64,000 bases of DNA from a virus (IMGVR_UViG_3300010370_000034:1-64000); one strand, 5' to 3'; positions 41,961 to 49,644 are shown, numbered from the stretch's first letter. Notes: generated by a model from the sequence alone, not told the origin. Numbers and translations are program-made.

Positions 41961-43091
41961 TTAACTAACAATCGTAAATGAACGTTGATCTGGATTCTCT
42001 AAACCTATGTAGTGTGGTTTATCAAACAGAAGAGCAGCAATATCTCTTGTTTGATCATATCCATCAAGATCGATCTTAATGGCACCTAATCCAATCTCTG
42101 CAAATGCATTTCTAGTATCTTCATCATGACCTTGCATCCAATACTTAGGATAAATTGCCTTTTTAGTATTTGATAACTCAGTCCCCCACATGCCAAATGA
42201 ACTATTTGCCATAATATGATAATCACACATAGACATCAAACAAAGTTCAAATGAGTAATTATAAAGATTCTTTGAAATCTTTTGCTTATATAATGGATGC
42301 AACTCTTTAGCAAGTTTCACCATCTCCTGATTCAGTTCTTCTTGTGTTGGTGTCAATGGAATAAGATTCTCATAAGCATGTTTTGCTAATGCTGCTTTAT
42401 AATCAAATCTACATTCTCCAGAAGCATCAACCAACCGATCTAATTCTTGCCCAACATCACAATTAATTAATTCATTATTATTGAATACATCAAGAACAAA
42501 CGTAAATCTCTCAGGATTACTAGCAGTAAGTTCATGATTATTTAAAATATAATCTTTGACATTGCAAAAGATAAGAACAGGGATGTCCTTAGGCATTAAC
42601 TCCAATGCTTGCTTGTAGTAGTCATTATCAATCAAGAACATTCCCGATTTAATATCTTCAAAATCACCTCTACGAAGGTGCATTGAAATTACTTCCTGAC
42701 CATCAAATTGAGACATAAACTCCTGACACTTCTCAACAATTTCTGGTCTAAAGTGAAGTTCCTCTTTAATAGACTCAAAATTATTTGGATCAACAAAATT
42801 TTTAACTGTGGGGTAACCATGCAGTTCAGTGTTATCTTGAACCATTAAAACAAGTTCTTCAAAGGAGACATCATCCAAAAATTCTACTGGAGTTAAATCA
42901 GAATCTATCTCATCTTTAATGCTATTGAATTGTAAATTTGTAAAAGTATTTCTAAGTGCCTTTAATTCATCTGTATTGATTGTATAAGTATATCCTGTCC
43001 TATTTGCAATAGAACGCATCAATACATATGAAGATATTTGATATCCTAAACCAGATCCAGTAAGAGAATATTCTTGATGATATTTAATCAT
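41961..43091 (-). CDS. GT11 fucosyltransferase-like enzyme
   Basis: The 376-aa protein fits the alpha-1,2-fucosyltransferase (GT11) pattern: an N-terminal 'GLGYQISSYVLMRSIANRTG', the donor-binding 'ISMHLRRGDFEDI' (H-x-R-R-G-D), and a C-terminal 'MANSSFGMWGTELS' that resembles the N-S-S-F-x-x-W-G block. It would transfer fucose from GDP-fucose to a sugar acceptor. I chose the ATG at 43091 over an upstream TTG. A TAAATA-containing box lies ~20 bases before it. It may add fucose to a host or virion glycan. Confidence 0.75.
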   Translation of the reverse strand: MIKYHQEYSLTGSGLGYQISSYVLMRSIANRTGYTYTINTDELKALRNTFTNLQFNSIKDEIDSDLTPVEFLDDVSFEELVLMVQDNTELHGYPTVKNFVDPNNFESIKEELHFRPEIVEKCQEFMSQFDGQEVISMHLRRGDFEDIKSGMFLIDNDYYKQALELMPKDIPVLIFCNVKDYILNNHELTASNPERFTFVLDVFNNNELINCDVGQELDRLVDASGECRFDYKAALAKHAYENLIPLTPTQEELNQEMVKLAKELHPLYKQKISKNLYNYSFELCLMSMCDYHIMANSSFGMWGTELSNTKKAIYPKYWMQGHDEDTRNAFAEIGLGAIKIDLDGYDQTRDIAALLFDKPHYIGLENPDQRSFTIVS

Positions 43092-43118
43092 ATCGCACAA
43101 AATGTCCAGTGTTATTAT

Positions 43119-43907
43119 TTAGAAATATATCTCCCAAACCCCGTTACATTTGACACCATGACCCTGTAGTGTGATTCTACGATCATTTAACGACAAATTA
43201 TACGCAGGAGCAATCTGATGCTGAAGTGGTCCGATAAAATAAAACATTTTACCAGGGATGTAAGGAATCACTGTTGGTGTGCCATATGCACCGTATTCAA
43301 GAGATTTTATTGCTTTTGTGTATTCGTCATTAACTTCATAACACTTTAAAGATTCCTCATTCCAAGTGTTAAGACCAGCACCAGTCTTTGGAACATCTAT
43401 ACACAGAGTAAAAGACAAACAATTATCAAGATCTACCTCACTGTATTGACTCCACACTGATTGATGCTTCTCTTGTTGAAGATCTATATGAATAGTCGCA
43501 CTTGGACGCTCCATGTATTCTTTTGTTGCTGCTTTAGGTTCTTGCCCTGGTTTACATCCGAAGATATGAAATCCAGGATATGCAAGAGATTCATTCAATC
43601 GACAAGGACCAATCTCATAATAAATGTGGTAAATTACATGATCATACAACCAACCAAAGAACTCTTTTAAAACGGGATTTGTTTGCATTGACATCATGGT
43701 ATACATTTGAGTGTTTACCATGCAATCAATATATGTTGCAGGACCCAATGTATAAAAATCCACTGGATTCTCTTGATCTGGAGAGAATCCAGTGTTAGAA
43801 CAATAAATTCCTCGCGGAATCCACCACTCTTTCAACATATCAATTCTTTTTAATGTAGAGTCAATACACTCTTGATCCAATACATCTAAGTATCCTGCGG
43901 TTATCAT
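43119..43907 (-). CDS. 2OG-Fe(II)-oxygenase-like protein
   Basis: The 262-aa protein has candidate iron ligands His140 and Asp142 ('TIHIDLQ') and His230 in 'FIGPLQHQIAP', then Arg243/244 in 'NDRRITLQGHG', which is the double-stranded beta-helix order of 2-oxoglutarate dioxygenases. A strand 'LSFTLCIDVPKTGAGLNTWN' fits the middle of the barrel. It lies next to a GT11 enzyme, so the two may modify the same glycan or protein. It overlaps the next gene as ATGA. Confidence 0.7.
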   Translation of the reverse strand: MITAGYLDVLDQECIDSTLKRIDMLKEWWIPRGIYCSNTGFSPDQENPVDFYTLGPATYIDCMVNTQMYTMMSMQTNPVLKEFFGWLYDHVIYHIYYEIGPCRLNESLAYPGFHIFGCKPGQEPKAATKEYMERPSATIHIDLQQEKHQSVWSQYSEVDLDNCLSFTLCIDVPKTGAGLNTWNEESLKCYEVNDEYTKAIKSLEYGAYGTPTVIPYIPGKMFYFIGPLQHQIAPAYNLSLNDRRITLQGHGVKCNGVWEIYF

Positions 43908-44152
43908 TCAAATTCTCCTGGTCTTTGATTCTTGATTAAAAGATTTGGTATAATGGGTTCTTCCATCCTTATTTCAACATAAACATTAGTCTCATCGTTC
44001 CAGTGTCTTATGACTCCCGCGACAATGCAAATATTAGTAATGAGATAAGTGAGGAATATAACAGTGCGTATATTAGCAATGTAGTCTGATTCTTTGTCAT
44101 CATTGGATGCTTTCTCCCCTAATGCCTTCGCCCACAGTCTCCAAATCTTCAT
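43904..44152 (-). CDS. Single-pass membrane protein (82 aa)
   Basis: MKIWRLWAKALGEKASNDDK is cytoplasmic and charged; residues ~27-46 (NIRTVIFLTYLITNICIVAG) form a membrane helix. The start lies within the preceding gene by 53 bases, an unusually large overlap. Function is unknown. Confidence 0.6.
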   Translation of the reverse strand: MKIWRLWAKALGEKASNDDKESDYIANIRTVIFLTYLITNICIVAGVIRHWNDETNVYVEIRMEEPIIPNLLIKNQRPGEFE

Positions 44153-44375
44153 AAACAGAGTCTCTTGATGTGATGTACTTTAATTCCTTCCACTGATCTG
44201 CATAACACAAAACAAGTAATCTATCATTGGCATGAATAGAACATGCTTTATAGTTAGCACTATTCTTGGGGCGGACAGATGCCTCAATTGTGATATACTC
44301 TCTGTCCTTAAAGTAAACCCAACCTTCTACACCCTTTGTCCATTCGACATAATCGTTTACTTCTGGTTCATACAT
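44100..44375 (-). CDS. Conserved cyanophage protein (91 aa)
   Basis: MYEPEVNDYVEWTKGVEGWV is followed by 'EYITIEASVRPKNSANYKAC' and 'SIHANDRLLVLCYADQWKEL', a beta-rich family seen in many cyanophages. It overlaps the membrane gene downstream. Function is unknown. Confidence 0.75.
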   Translation of the reverse strand: MYEPEVNDYVEWTKGVEGWVYFKDREYITIEASVRPKNSANYKACSIHANDRLLVLCYADQWKELKYITSRDSVYEDLETVGEGIRGESIQ

Positions 44376-44556
44376 CGGTCAAATCATTGATAAACAACCA
44401 ATCATCTGGTTCTTCACCGTCAACAACAAACTCACAATGAAGAGCATCTGCATCATCAATGTTATAATCATCAACCAATTGACTCATGCGATCCATGAAG
44501 AATTCCTCACAGTGAGTGATGCACCGTTCATGCATCAGATCTGACTTGATACTCAT
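44368..44556 (-). CDS. Small acidic protein (62 aa)
   Basis: MSIKSDLMHERCITHCEEFF is followed by 'DYNIDDADALHCEFVVDGEE'. The Cys/His pair CITHC could bind a metal. It overlaps its neighbours by 29 and 8 bases. Confidence 0.6.
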   Translation of the reverse strand: MSIKSDLMHERCITHCEEFFMDRMSQLVDDYNIDDADALHCEFVVDGEEPDDWLFINDLTDV

Positions 44557-44671
44557 TTAAAAACTCCTGAATTTGGGTCATTTCCTTCAGGATGCATTCT
44601 AGTTTGGATTCCAGATATGTCAACCTGTGCTGCTGAGCAGCGATGAAGTCTGGGTCTTTGATCATGATCAT
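44528..44671 (-). CDS. 47-aa coiled-coil peptide
   Basis: MIMIKDPDFIAAQQHRLTYL continues with an amphipathic helix 'ESKLECILKEMTQIQEFL'. It overlaps the previous stop as ATGA and the next gene by 29 bases. A role in oligomer formation is likely only by analogy. Confidence 0.55.
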   Translation of the reverse strand: MIMIKDPDFIAAQQHRLTYLESKLECILKEMTQIQEFLNEYQVRSDA

Positions 44672-44910
44672 GTGGTAAACTGCTCCACTACACAGGAATC
44701 AACATCTTCAGCGATGGCATAAACACGAGCATTCATAACATTCTCTCGCAGGTCACTATAATACTGCTCATAGAAATTACTGTCATCTTCAGCAGCGATG
44801 AGATCAAAACATTCATCATCATCCTCTGCAATTACATTCCACAATCCACCATACTCAGATGAAGGGAAGGGGATGTAGTGATCAACGATGTAAAAATACT
44901 TTTGTGCCAT
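44668..44910 (-). CDS. Acidic small protein (80 aa)
   Basis: MAQKYFYIVDHYIPFPSSEY is followed by an acidic helix and 'VYAIAEDVDSCVVEQFT'. A TACAAT box lies about 30 bases upstream. The fold looks alpha/beta; not recognised. Confidence 0.65.
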   Translation of the reverse strand: MAQKYFYIVDHYIPFPSSEYGGLWNVIAEDDDECFDLIAAEDDSNFYEQYYSDLRENVMNARVYAIAEDVDSCVVEQFTT

Positions 44911-44958
44911 TGTTGTAAGTAAAGAACTCCTTAATTGTAGAAGAAAAGAATCAGTGTG

Positions 44959-45144
44959 TCAAGCAGCAAATGCTGCATTACACTGTTCGCACCACTCATT
45001 GTAAGCATCCAGGCAGTCGTGCTCCATGGCATCGACTTGCTCCCACGTTAGAGGAGACTCTTCCAGGGTGAGCAGCATATCGGTCCTGGGACATACCCAC
45101 AGACCAGAAGCGTAGAGTTTGAGGTGGTCTTGAATGGAAGTCAT
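44959..45144 (-). CDS. Small protein with Cys motif (61 aa)
   Basis: MTSIQDHLKLYASGLWVCPR is followed by helices 'WEQVDAMEHDCLDAYNEWCE' with several Cys. A TATAAT at 45172-45177 lies about 28 bases before the start, so it has its own promoter. Unknown role. Confidence 0.65.
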   Translation of the reverse strand: MTSIQDHLKLYASGLWVCPRTDMLLTLEESPLTWEQVDAMEHDCLDAYNEWCEQCNAAFAA

Positions 45145-45216
45145 GGTTGAATACCTGTTTGGTACATACTCATTATAGGGGTGGTATCACCCCTATGCGG
45201 GGTGGTAGTGTGCCAG

Positions 45217-45654
45217 CTAGAGACCTGTCCACACTCTACCACTGTCGCACATGAATGTGAGTAGATACTTCTCCTCATTCTCATGCGCTTCTACCTCATG
45301 TGGTTGATCAGAATAATCCATCTCCTCCACATTGATACCTCTATAAATTCTATTTCCCCTATTCAATCGCATTGTACCATCAATCCATTGCTTCACATGA
45401 ATCAATTCATGCAGCAGAGTTAATGCATACAGTCTTTTATCCATATTGGACTGCAACTCAAGTAAAAAGGTGCGTGGATAGCGTTCTCCACCCATAATAT
45501 CACAATATCCATATGCACCTTCTCTCTTCATACCACGATGACTCACGGTAATGTCAATCTTATGGCGAGGATAGAACTTGGTGATAAACCAGATTAAAAT
45601 GTCCTCACATAGCTTTTTATGGGCACCGTACCCATTGATTTCATAGTAAAACAT
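45217..45654 (-). CDS. SprT-like zinc metallopeptidase
   Basis: The 145-aa protein contains the zinc-peptidase motif 'LLHELIHVKQW' (HELIH at residues 82-86) followed by a conserved basic region, as in SprT/WSS1-like peptidases. The N-terminus 'MFYYEINGYG' has no signal peptide, so it works in the cytoplasm. The ATG at 45654 is preferred over an upstream TTG. Related phage proteins may process DNA-protein crosslinks, but the substrate here is unknown. Confidence 0.75.
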   Translation of the reverse strand: MFYYEINGYGAHKKLCEDILIWFITKFYPRHKIDITVSHRGMKREGAYGYCDIMGGERYPRTFLLELQSNMDKRLYALTLLHELIHVKQWIDGTMRLNRGNRIYRGINVEEMDYSDQPHEVEAHENEEKYLLTFMCDSGRVWTGL

Positions 45655-45739
45655 CAAAAATCACCTGTGCGAGACGTGTTCCCCAGTGCAAGAACCAAAT
45701 AAATGATCCAACAAAGATAAGTTTATCAGTCTTTGTCAT
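45641..45739 (-). CDS. 32-aa membrane peptide
   Basis: MTKTDKLIFVGSFIWFLHWG forms one membrane helix and then a basic tail. It overlaps the start of the metallopeptidase by 14 bases and is itself overlapped by the upstream peptide by 14 bases, a repeated pattern of coupling. Confidence 0.5.
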   Translation of the reverse strand: MTKTDKLIFVGSFIWFLHWGTRLAQVIFDVLL

Positions 45740-45830
45740 GTTTTTGTTCATCAAGGTAATTAAAGAAGGGGGAGAACAACACAAACCCTCCCCATGCAAA
45801 TCCTGCTAAGATGATCAGTGCATAGATCAT
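45726..45830 (-). CDS. 34-aa membrane peptide
   Basis: MIYALIILAGFAWGGFVLFS is one membrane helix, then a polar end DEQKHDKD. It overlaps the stop of the 149-aa gene as ATGA and the next start by 14 bases. Micro-membrane proteins of this kind occur several times in this window. Confidence 0.5.
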   Translation of the reverse strand: MIYALIILAGFAWGGFVLFSPFFNYLDEQKHDKD

Positions 45831-46276
45831 CGAGCGTACAGGTAACCACCTGCCCAATCACAGTTGGCAAGAACCTGATTGCGCTGCTCAATGATACGCA
45901 GATCATAGCGCACACCCTTGGCAGGAGACTTCCAGGATGCAGACTTGTAGAGTTCACCAGTCTTGCGATCCACAAACGCATGAACAGAGCGACCACCGCC
46001 ACCATCAATCATAATGATCTTGTGGTACTTCTTACCACTCTCAATCACATAATCAATGTCAGTCTTACCAGACTTGAGTTCATCAATTTTACGTTGATGA
46101 TACTCATGCGTGTCGGCATCAGTGCCAACAAACTTTTGATGACCACGGATAGCATAATCGCGGTAGTTGTCCTTGAGAGCATCAATCAACATGTAGCACC
46201 ACTTGGTCACGTTCAGTTGGATAGTGTTGCGGGCATCCTGCTGAGCAACGTACTGTTCAAAGGTGGAAGCAGTCAT
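45827..46276 (-). CDS. Conserved cyanophage protein (149 aa), paralogue of 53206-53694
   Basis: MTASTFEQYVAQQDARNTIQ is helical. The C-terminal part has a motif block 'KKYHKIIMIDGGGGRSVHAF', 'VDRKTGELYKSASW' and 'NCDWAGGYLY'. The same K-Y-H/Y-x-I, H-x-F-V-D-x-K-T-G-x-x-Y-K and W-x-G-Y-L spacing occurs in the gene at 53206-53694, so the two are diverged paralogues. This is a common cyanophage protein; function unknown. Confidence 0.75.
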   Translation of the reverse strand: MTASTFEQYVAQQDARNTIQLNVTKWCYMLIDALKDNYRDYAIRGHQKFVGTDADTHEYHQRKIDELKSGKTDIDYVIESGKKYHKIIMIDGGGGRSVHAFVDRKTGELYKSASWKSPAKGVRYDLRIIEQRNQVLANCDWAGGYLYAR

Positions 46277-46302
46277 GAGAGGTGTTTGTTTGAACTGAAG
46301 TC

Positions 46303-46337
46303 AGTATAAAGCAAAAAACCACCCCAGAGGGGGTGGT
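46303..46337 (-). promoter_or_regulatory. Terminator joined to a TATACT promoter
   Basis: On the minus strand an 8-bp stem ACCACCCC/GGGGTGGT with an AGAG loop (46318-46337) is followed by TTTTTT, then GCTT and the -10 TATACT (46303-46308). Thus one unit ends and the next begins within about 35 bases. The promoter is like that at 35557. Confidence 0.75.
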
Positions 46338-46356
46338 GTGGACAGTCTTCAAAGTG

Positions 46357-46764
46357 TCACTTGTTCATCTGAAGTGTCGGTACAGGCATACCACCTTCAG
46401 TAGGGACATAGATGGTCACGTTACCATTTTTAGCGCCATCTTCAATACCAGTGATATACAGATACTGAAGATACTCACGATTATCTTTCAGACTATCACC
46501 AATGATTTGGTTTGCTTGGGCAACACCACGGGCACGAATCACCTCTGCTTCGGCAAGTTGTTGAGCACTATCTTTCTTCGCCTGTGCTTCAAGCACTGCT
46601 ACCTGACGAGTGTATTCTGCTTCTTGAAGTTGTGCTTTACCACTGAGAGTTTTAGTCCATACACCATATTGTGGAAGACCAAAAGCAAGACCAGCAATCA
46701 CAATTACACCAGCAAGACCAACAGCAGCAACCGCAGGGTCAATAAATCCGTTTTGTTGTTTCAT
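46357..46764 (-). CDS. Stomatin/prohibitin-like membrane protein (135 aa)
   Basis: Residues ~12-30 (VAAVGLAGVIVIAGLAFG) form a membrane helix. After it a long charged coiled-coil region runs (for instance 'LEAQAKKDSAQQLAEAEVIR', 'ARGVAQANQIIGDSLK'), like the C-terminal part of SPFH/prohibitin proteins, though the SPFH domain itself is absent. Similar proteins occur in cyanophages as membrane-associated factors. It is upstream of the terminator at 46318. Confidence 0.65.
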   Translation of the reverse strand: MKQQNGFIDPAVAAVGLAGVIVIAGLAFGLPQYGVWTKTLSGKAQLQEAEYTRQVAVLEAQAKKDSAQQLAEAEVIRARGVAQANQIIGDSLKDNREYLQYLYITGIEDGAKNGNVTIYVPTEGGMPVPTLQMNK

Positions 46765-46952
46765 TTTGCAGATACTCCAGTGTTTTTAAAGATAAGGTTA
46801 GCAAGAAATACAATAGCAAGATTTTGCCAAATGGTTAAATGCACATTAAACCAAGACAAAATCAGTCCAAGCAGTGCTGCTTCAAAGAATAGTCCAGCGA
46901 CAGCAAGGACAATTACACCAAAAGCAACACCAAGAGCAGTAGAAGTTTTCAT
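46761..46952 (-). CDS. Two-pass membrane protein (63 aa)
   Basis: MKTSTALGVAFGVIVLAVAG and 'IWQNLAIVFLANLIFK' are two membrane helices. It overlaps the prohibitin-like gene as ATGA, so the two may act together in the host membrane. Confidence 0.65.
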   Translation of the reverse strand: MKTSTALGVAFGVIVLAVAGLFFEAALLGLILSWFNVHLTIWQNLAIVFLANLIFKNTGVSAK

Positions 46953-47017
46953 TTTTTAAAGAGAGAATAAACTATCATTCCAATAATAACATAAAACATG
47001 AATTTGAAAATCTTCAT
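46949..47017 (-). CDS. 22-aa membrane peptide
   Basis: MKIFKFMFYVIIGMIVYSLF is one short membrane helix. It is overlapped as ATGA on both sides, which is the only support beyond composition; the gene could also be a coupling spacer. Confidence 0.4.
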   Translation of the reverse strand: MKIFKFMFYVIIGMIVYSLFKK

Positions 47018-47190
47018 GCATCATATCCCTGAACCTTCAGGATAGCACGACGAGCATCATATGCTTGAGTCTCAGATGCAAACTCTGCTATCTTCTGATA
47101 GGTATCACGATGATACAGTCCCCAACGACTGCTGCCAATGATGCCACGAATCACATAAGGATTGTCAAGACCCAGAGGATAGGGTTTCAT
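47014..47190 (-). CDS. Small basic protein (58 aa)
   Basis: MKPYPLGLDNPYVIRGIIGS is followed by 'LYHRDTYQKIAEFASETQAY'. It looks like a small alpha/beta fold. Overlaps the upstream gene by 26 bases. Confidence 0.6.
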   Translation of the reverse strand: MKPYPLGLDNPYVIRGIIGSSRWGLYHRDTYQKIAEFASETQAYDARRAILKVQGYDA

Positions 47191-47413
47191 GGTTGTCTTC
47201 TGAAGGACTCTGTAAGTCTACAGCAGAATCAGGAACATCAACCGTACCAGGTGGACACTCTCCAGACTGTCCCAACTGCTCTTTACAGTAGGTCATAATA
47301 GCATCAATAAAATCCTGCTCAGTCCATGTGTTAAACATAGACTCTTCTGGATCATTCTCATCCCATGAGATAGTGAATGATCCATCTTGTTCTTCTTTAA
47401 CATCAATTGCCAT
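47165..47413 (-). CDS. Acidic conserved protein (82 aa)
   Basis: MAIDVKEEQDGSFTISWDEN is followed by 'TWTEQDFIDAIMTYCKEQLG'. The family pattern 'DGSFTISWDENDP' occurs in other cyanophages. I use the ATG at 47413; another ATG 9 bases upstream overlaps the preceding gene more. Confidence 0.65.
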   Translation of the reverse strand: MAIDVKEEQDGSFTISWDENDPEESMFNTWTEQDFIDAIMTYCKEQLGQSGECPPGTVDVPDSAVDLQSPSEDNHETLSSGS

Positions 47414-47630
47414 AATCGTCATCCCATGGTGCTTTACGTTCTAATACTCTACGAACCTTTGCAGTTCTTTCTGGATCTGGTGGTGCATTGATCGCTGCAA
47501 CCAGAGCATCATATTGTTCTTTAGTCACATACATCTTGGTAGGTTTCATTCCAAGATGTCTAATACACTTACGTTCCCATCTCCATTCTTTATACTTATA
47601 CCATAATTTTAAAATAACTCTTTTAATCAC
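47403..47630 (-). CDS. Basic protein (75 aa)
   Basis: MIKRVILKLWYKYKEWRWER is strongly basic with Trp/Tyr, then 'KEQYDALVAAINAPPDPERT'. It may bind membrane or nucleic acid through its N-terminus. Not recognised. Confidence 0.65.
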   Translation of the reverse strand: MIKRVILKLWYKYKEWRWERKCIRHLGMKPTKMYVTKEQYDALVAAINAPPDPERTAKVRRVLERKAPWDDDYGN

Positions 47631-47884
47631 AGTAAAAATATCTCAATTAGTTTTACTAATTCAATAACAGCAAAGAAGCTGCGTATTGTCATCATGTCCC
47701 ACATTTTAACCTTATAAAAATAGGGAAAAGATAGCAAATTACCAAATAATCTAAAGTAGATTCCAAATTGAACACTGTTAAACAAAATAACAGCATATCC
47801 AAAGATAAAAAACGTATTTCCAACAATACGCAACCAACTTAATCGTGGATATTGTGGATGTATGAATTTATCAGTATTACTCAT
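47627..47884 (-). CDS. Membrane protein (85 aa)
   Basis: MSNTDKFIHPQYPRLSWLRI has a polar start, then hydrophobic stretches (FFIFGYAVILFNSVQFGIYF) giving one or two membrane helices and a third near the C-terminus. The ATG at 47884 fits the ATGA overlap with the upstream gene. Unknown role. Confidence 0.6.
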   Translation of the reverse strand: MSNTDKFIHPQYPRLSWLRIVGNTFFIFGYAVILFNSVQFGIYFRLFGNLLSFPYFYKVKMWDMMTIRSFFAVIELVKLIEIFLL

Positions 47885-48054
47885 TGTTCCTTGACCACAC
47901 AAGAAGAAGTGCATTTAAGATCACCAGAAGATCCAGAGACAGTAGAAGTGTGTTGAGGTGTCTTCTCTGGTGTTAGATTATAGGACACCATTGCAGAAAT
48001 GAAAAACGCAAGTGCTGGAATTGCAACATACTGTAAATAGGTTTTACTGCTCAT
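47881..48054 (-). CDS. Membrane-anchored protein with Ser/Thr tail (57 aa)
   Basis: MSSKTYLQYVAIPALAFFIS gives one membrane helix; the tail is Ser/Thr-rich with two Cys. It overlaps the 61-aa gene's stop as ATGA. Not recognised. Confidence 0.6.
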   Translation of the reverse strand: MSSKTYLQYVAIPALAFFISAMVSYNLTPEKTPQHTSTVSGSSGDLKCTSSCVVKEQ

Positions 48055-48236
48055 GGCGTCTCATCACTCCAATAGTATTTCAGTTTATCACCATCCGCAG
48101 AAATGTTCAAGTGATAGATTTTACCATCATCACCATACACACCAATCCAAAGTGTACGTTCGTTCATACTTTCAAGATGAAACATGTTAATATACTTCAA
48201 CACAATTTCATCTGGGTTTTCTGTAAATCTACTCAT
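48051..48236 (-). CDS. Small beta-rich protein (61 aa)
   Basis: MSRFTENPDEIVLKYINMFH is followed by 'RTLWIGVYGDDGKIYHLNIS'. Two or three strands and one helix are predicted. Overlaps ATGA on both sides. Confidence 0.65.
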   Translation of the reverse strand: MSRFTENPDEIVLKYINMFHLESMNERTLWIGVYGDDGKIYHLNISADGDKLKYYWSDETP

Positions 48237-48544
48237 TTCAGAATCTCATCAACATCAGGGCGATAAAAATCCATTGGTTTGTTCTTACCAAGCAGTTGTA
48301 GCACATATCCCTCAAAATCAGTAGAGTCTGATTCGTAGATGCAATGCCCGTGATTGTTGTCACTCTCAGTATAGTTGCCAAGGTAATCAGCAAACGTAAG
48401 GAATACTGCCATAGCACGAGCTTTGTCATGCTCTGTGAGTGTTTTATGTGGATGTGCAATAATACACATAATTACGTTGAATAGCTCAGCGGGAGTATAG
48501 GAGAATGCTGGTGCTTCTTCATTTAGTTTCAGTGGATTGCTCAT
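48233..48544 (-). CDS. Conserved small protein (103 aa)
   Basis: MSNPLKLNEEAPAFSYTPAE is followed by 'IIAHPHKTLTEHDKARAMAV' and an acidic end. GGAGAAG sits about six bases before this ATG, which decides the start against an upstream ATG. Function is unknown. Confidence 0.7.
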   Translation of the reverse strand: MSNPLKLNEEAPAFSYTPAELFNVIMCIIAHPHKTLTEHDKARAMAVFLTFADYLGNYTESDNNHGHCIYESDSTDFEGYVLQLLGKNKPMDFYRPDVDEILK

Positions 48545-48545
48545 T

Positions 48546-48782
48546 TCAAACTTCTCCATATGCCTCTAAAATAGCACGGGCAACTGCAATTGCCAAGTCT
48601 TTTTGACTGATACTCATATCCTCACGAGCACCACCTTCACAAGAAGTAATGAAGATGCCAGCATTATCTACTGTGAGTTCTACACGATGAGTTTTGTTTT
48701 CTGCTTCATCGTGAATTTCAAAGACATCAATCTTACTACGAAGCACATCTGTACCAGGAAGTTTAGTGTAGAAGCTAGACAT
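48546..48782 (-). CDS. Small beta-rich protein (78 aa)
   Basis: MSSFYTKLPGTDVLRSKIDV is followed by 'NKTHRVELTVDNAGIFITSC' and a C-terminal helix. A TATAAT at 48806-48811 lies about 24 bases before the start, so this is a promoter-headed unit. Not recognised. Confidence 0.65.
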   Translation of the reverse strand: MSSFYTKLPGTDVLRSKIDVFEIHDEAENKTHRVELTVDNAGIFITSCEGGAREDMSISQKDLAIAVARAILEAYGEV

Positions 48783-48806
48783 TAGAGTTCTGTGTGTACA
48801 AGTGTA

Positions 48807-49373
48807 TTATAGAGAATCCAGATCGGTTCTGGTGTGTCCTTGTGACGGTTGTTTAAGTGTCCCCAAACTCCTCAATACCTTACGAAGAAACTGTATAGAA
48901 CCATAAAACTCTTCACCATCTTGACCACCAATCACAATCCAATCAATTTCTTCCAGAGCAAGTTGAATCTTTTGATCTCTGGTGAGGTCTTCAAAATCTT
49001 TTTCAGCAAATTCCTTTCTTTCAATCGCAGCAAGGTGTTGGAATGCCTCTTTGTTTTCTTCCATAATGTTCTTAGCAATATCTAGAACTTTCTTTTCTTT
49101 TTGATCTTTAAAATACTCATCAATTGCTTCTTTCTTTACCGAATATGGGTCAATCGTTGACATAGTTCCTTGTAATGAATTTAAGAATTGTTCGTTTTCT
49201 TTCTCACGACGTTCTGCTTCTTCAAACATTGCATCGGGATAGGGTTCTTGGTTCATCATGAGTTGTTTGATCTTTTGTTTGCCGTATTCCGTGAGTTGTT
49301 GTTTATTGGTGCGGAGTTGTTGGATTTCTTCTGGTGTGAGATCCACCCAGGGCATATCATCAGTCGATGTCAT
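48807..49373 (-). CDS. Coiled-coil protein (188 aa)
   Basis: MTSTDDMPWVDLTPEEIQQL is followed by a long charged helical region (KQKIKQLMMNQEPYPDAMFE and EKKVLDIAKNIMEENKEAFQ). Its end overlaps the next promoter. It has no known domain; the helices suggest a structural or scaffold role. Confidence 0.65.
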   Translation of the reverse strand: MTSTDDMPWVDLTPEEIQQLRTNKQQLTEYGKQKIKQLMMNQEPYPDAMFEEAERREKENEQFLNSLQGTMSTIDPYSVKKEAIDEYFKDQKEKKVLDIAKNIMEENKEAFQHLAAIERKEFAEKDFEDLTRDQKIQLALEEIDWIVIGGQDGEEFYGSIQFLRKVLRSLGTLKQPSQGHTRTDLDSL

Positions 49374-49644
49374 CGTAACGTCCTCCCGTGCGATACCATT
49401 CTAAGTTGCGTGGTTTAAATTGTAAGAAACTAAAAAGAATCTCAAAATGTCTGATACGAATGGAGAATCCAAACAAATCACTAGGTCCAATACCAAATAG
49501 AATAGTTGGAAACCATTCAGTTGCAGGATAGTCATCCCACTGAATAGTGCAATCAATCAATGCAAACTTAGGATAGTTTGAGAGCACTTGGAAATACCAT
49601 TCATGCCCAAAATCATTGTAATAGACGTAATCAAGTAATTTCAT
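49360..49644 (-). CDS. Small protein, paralogue of 52150-52437 (94 aa)
   Basis: MKLLDYVYYNDFGHEWYFQV with 'LFGFSIRIRHFEILFSFLQF' later. The D-F-G-H-[DE]-W-Y-[FV]-Q-[VI]-L motif, the W-[DN]-D region and the L-F-G-F-x-F/I... region are shared with the gene at 52150. I chose the ATGA start at 49644 over the ATG nine bases upstream. Unknown function. Confidence 0.7.
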   Translation of the reverse strand: MKLLDYVYYNDFGHEWYFQVLSNYPKFALIDCTIQWDDYPATEWFPTILFGIGPSDLFGFSIRIRHFEILFSFLQFKPRNLEWYRTGGRYDDID

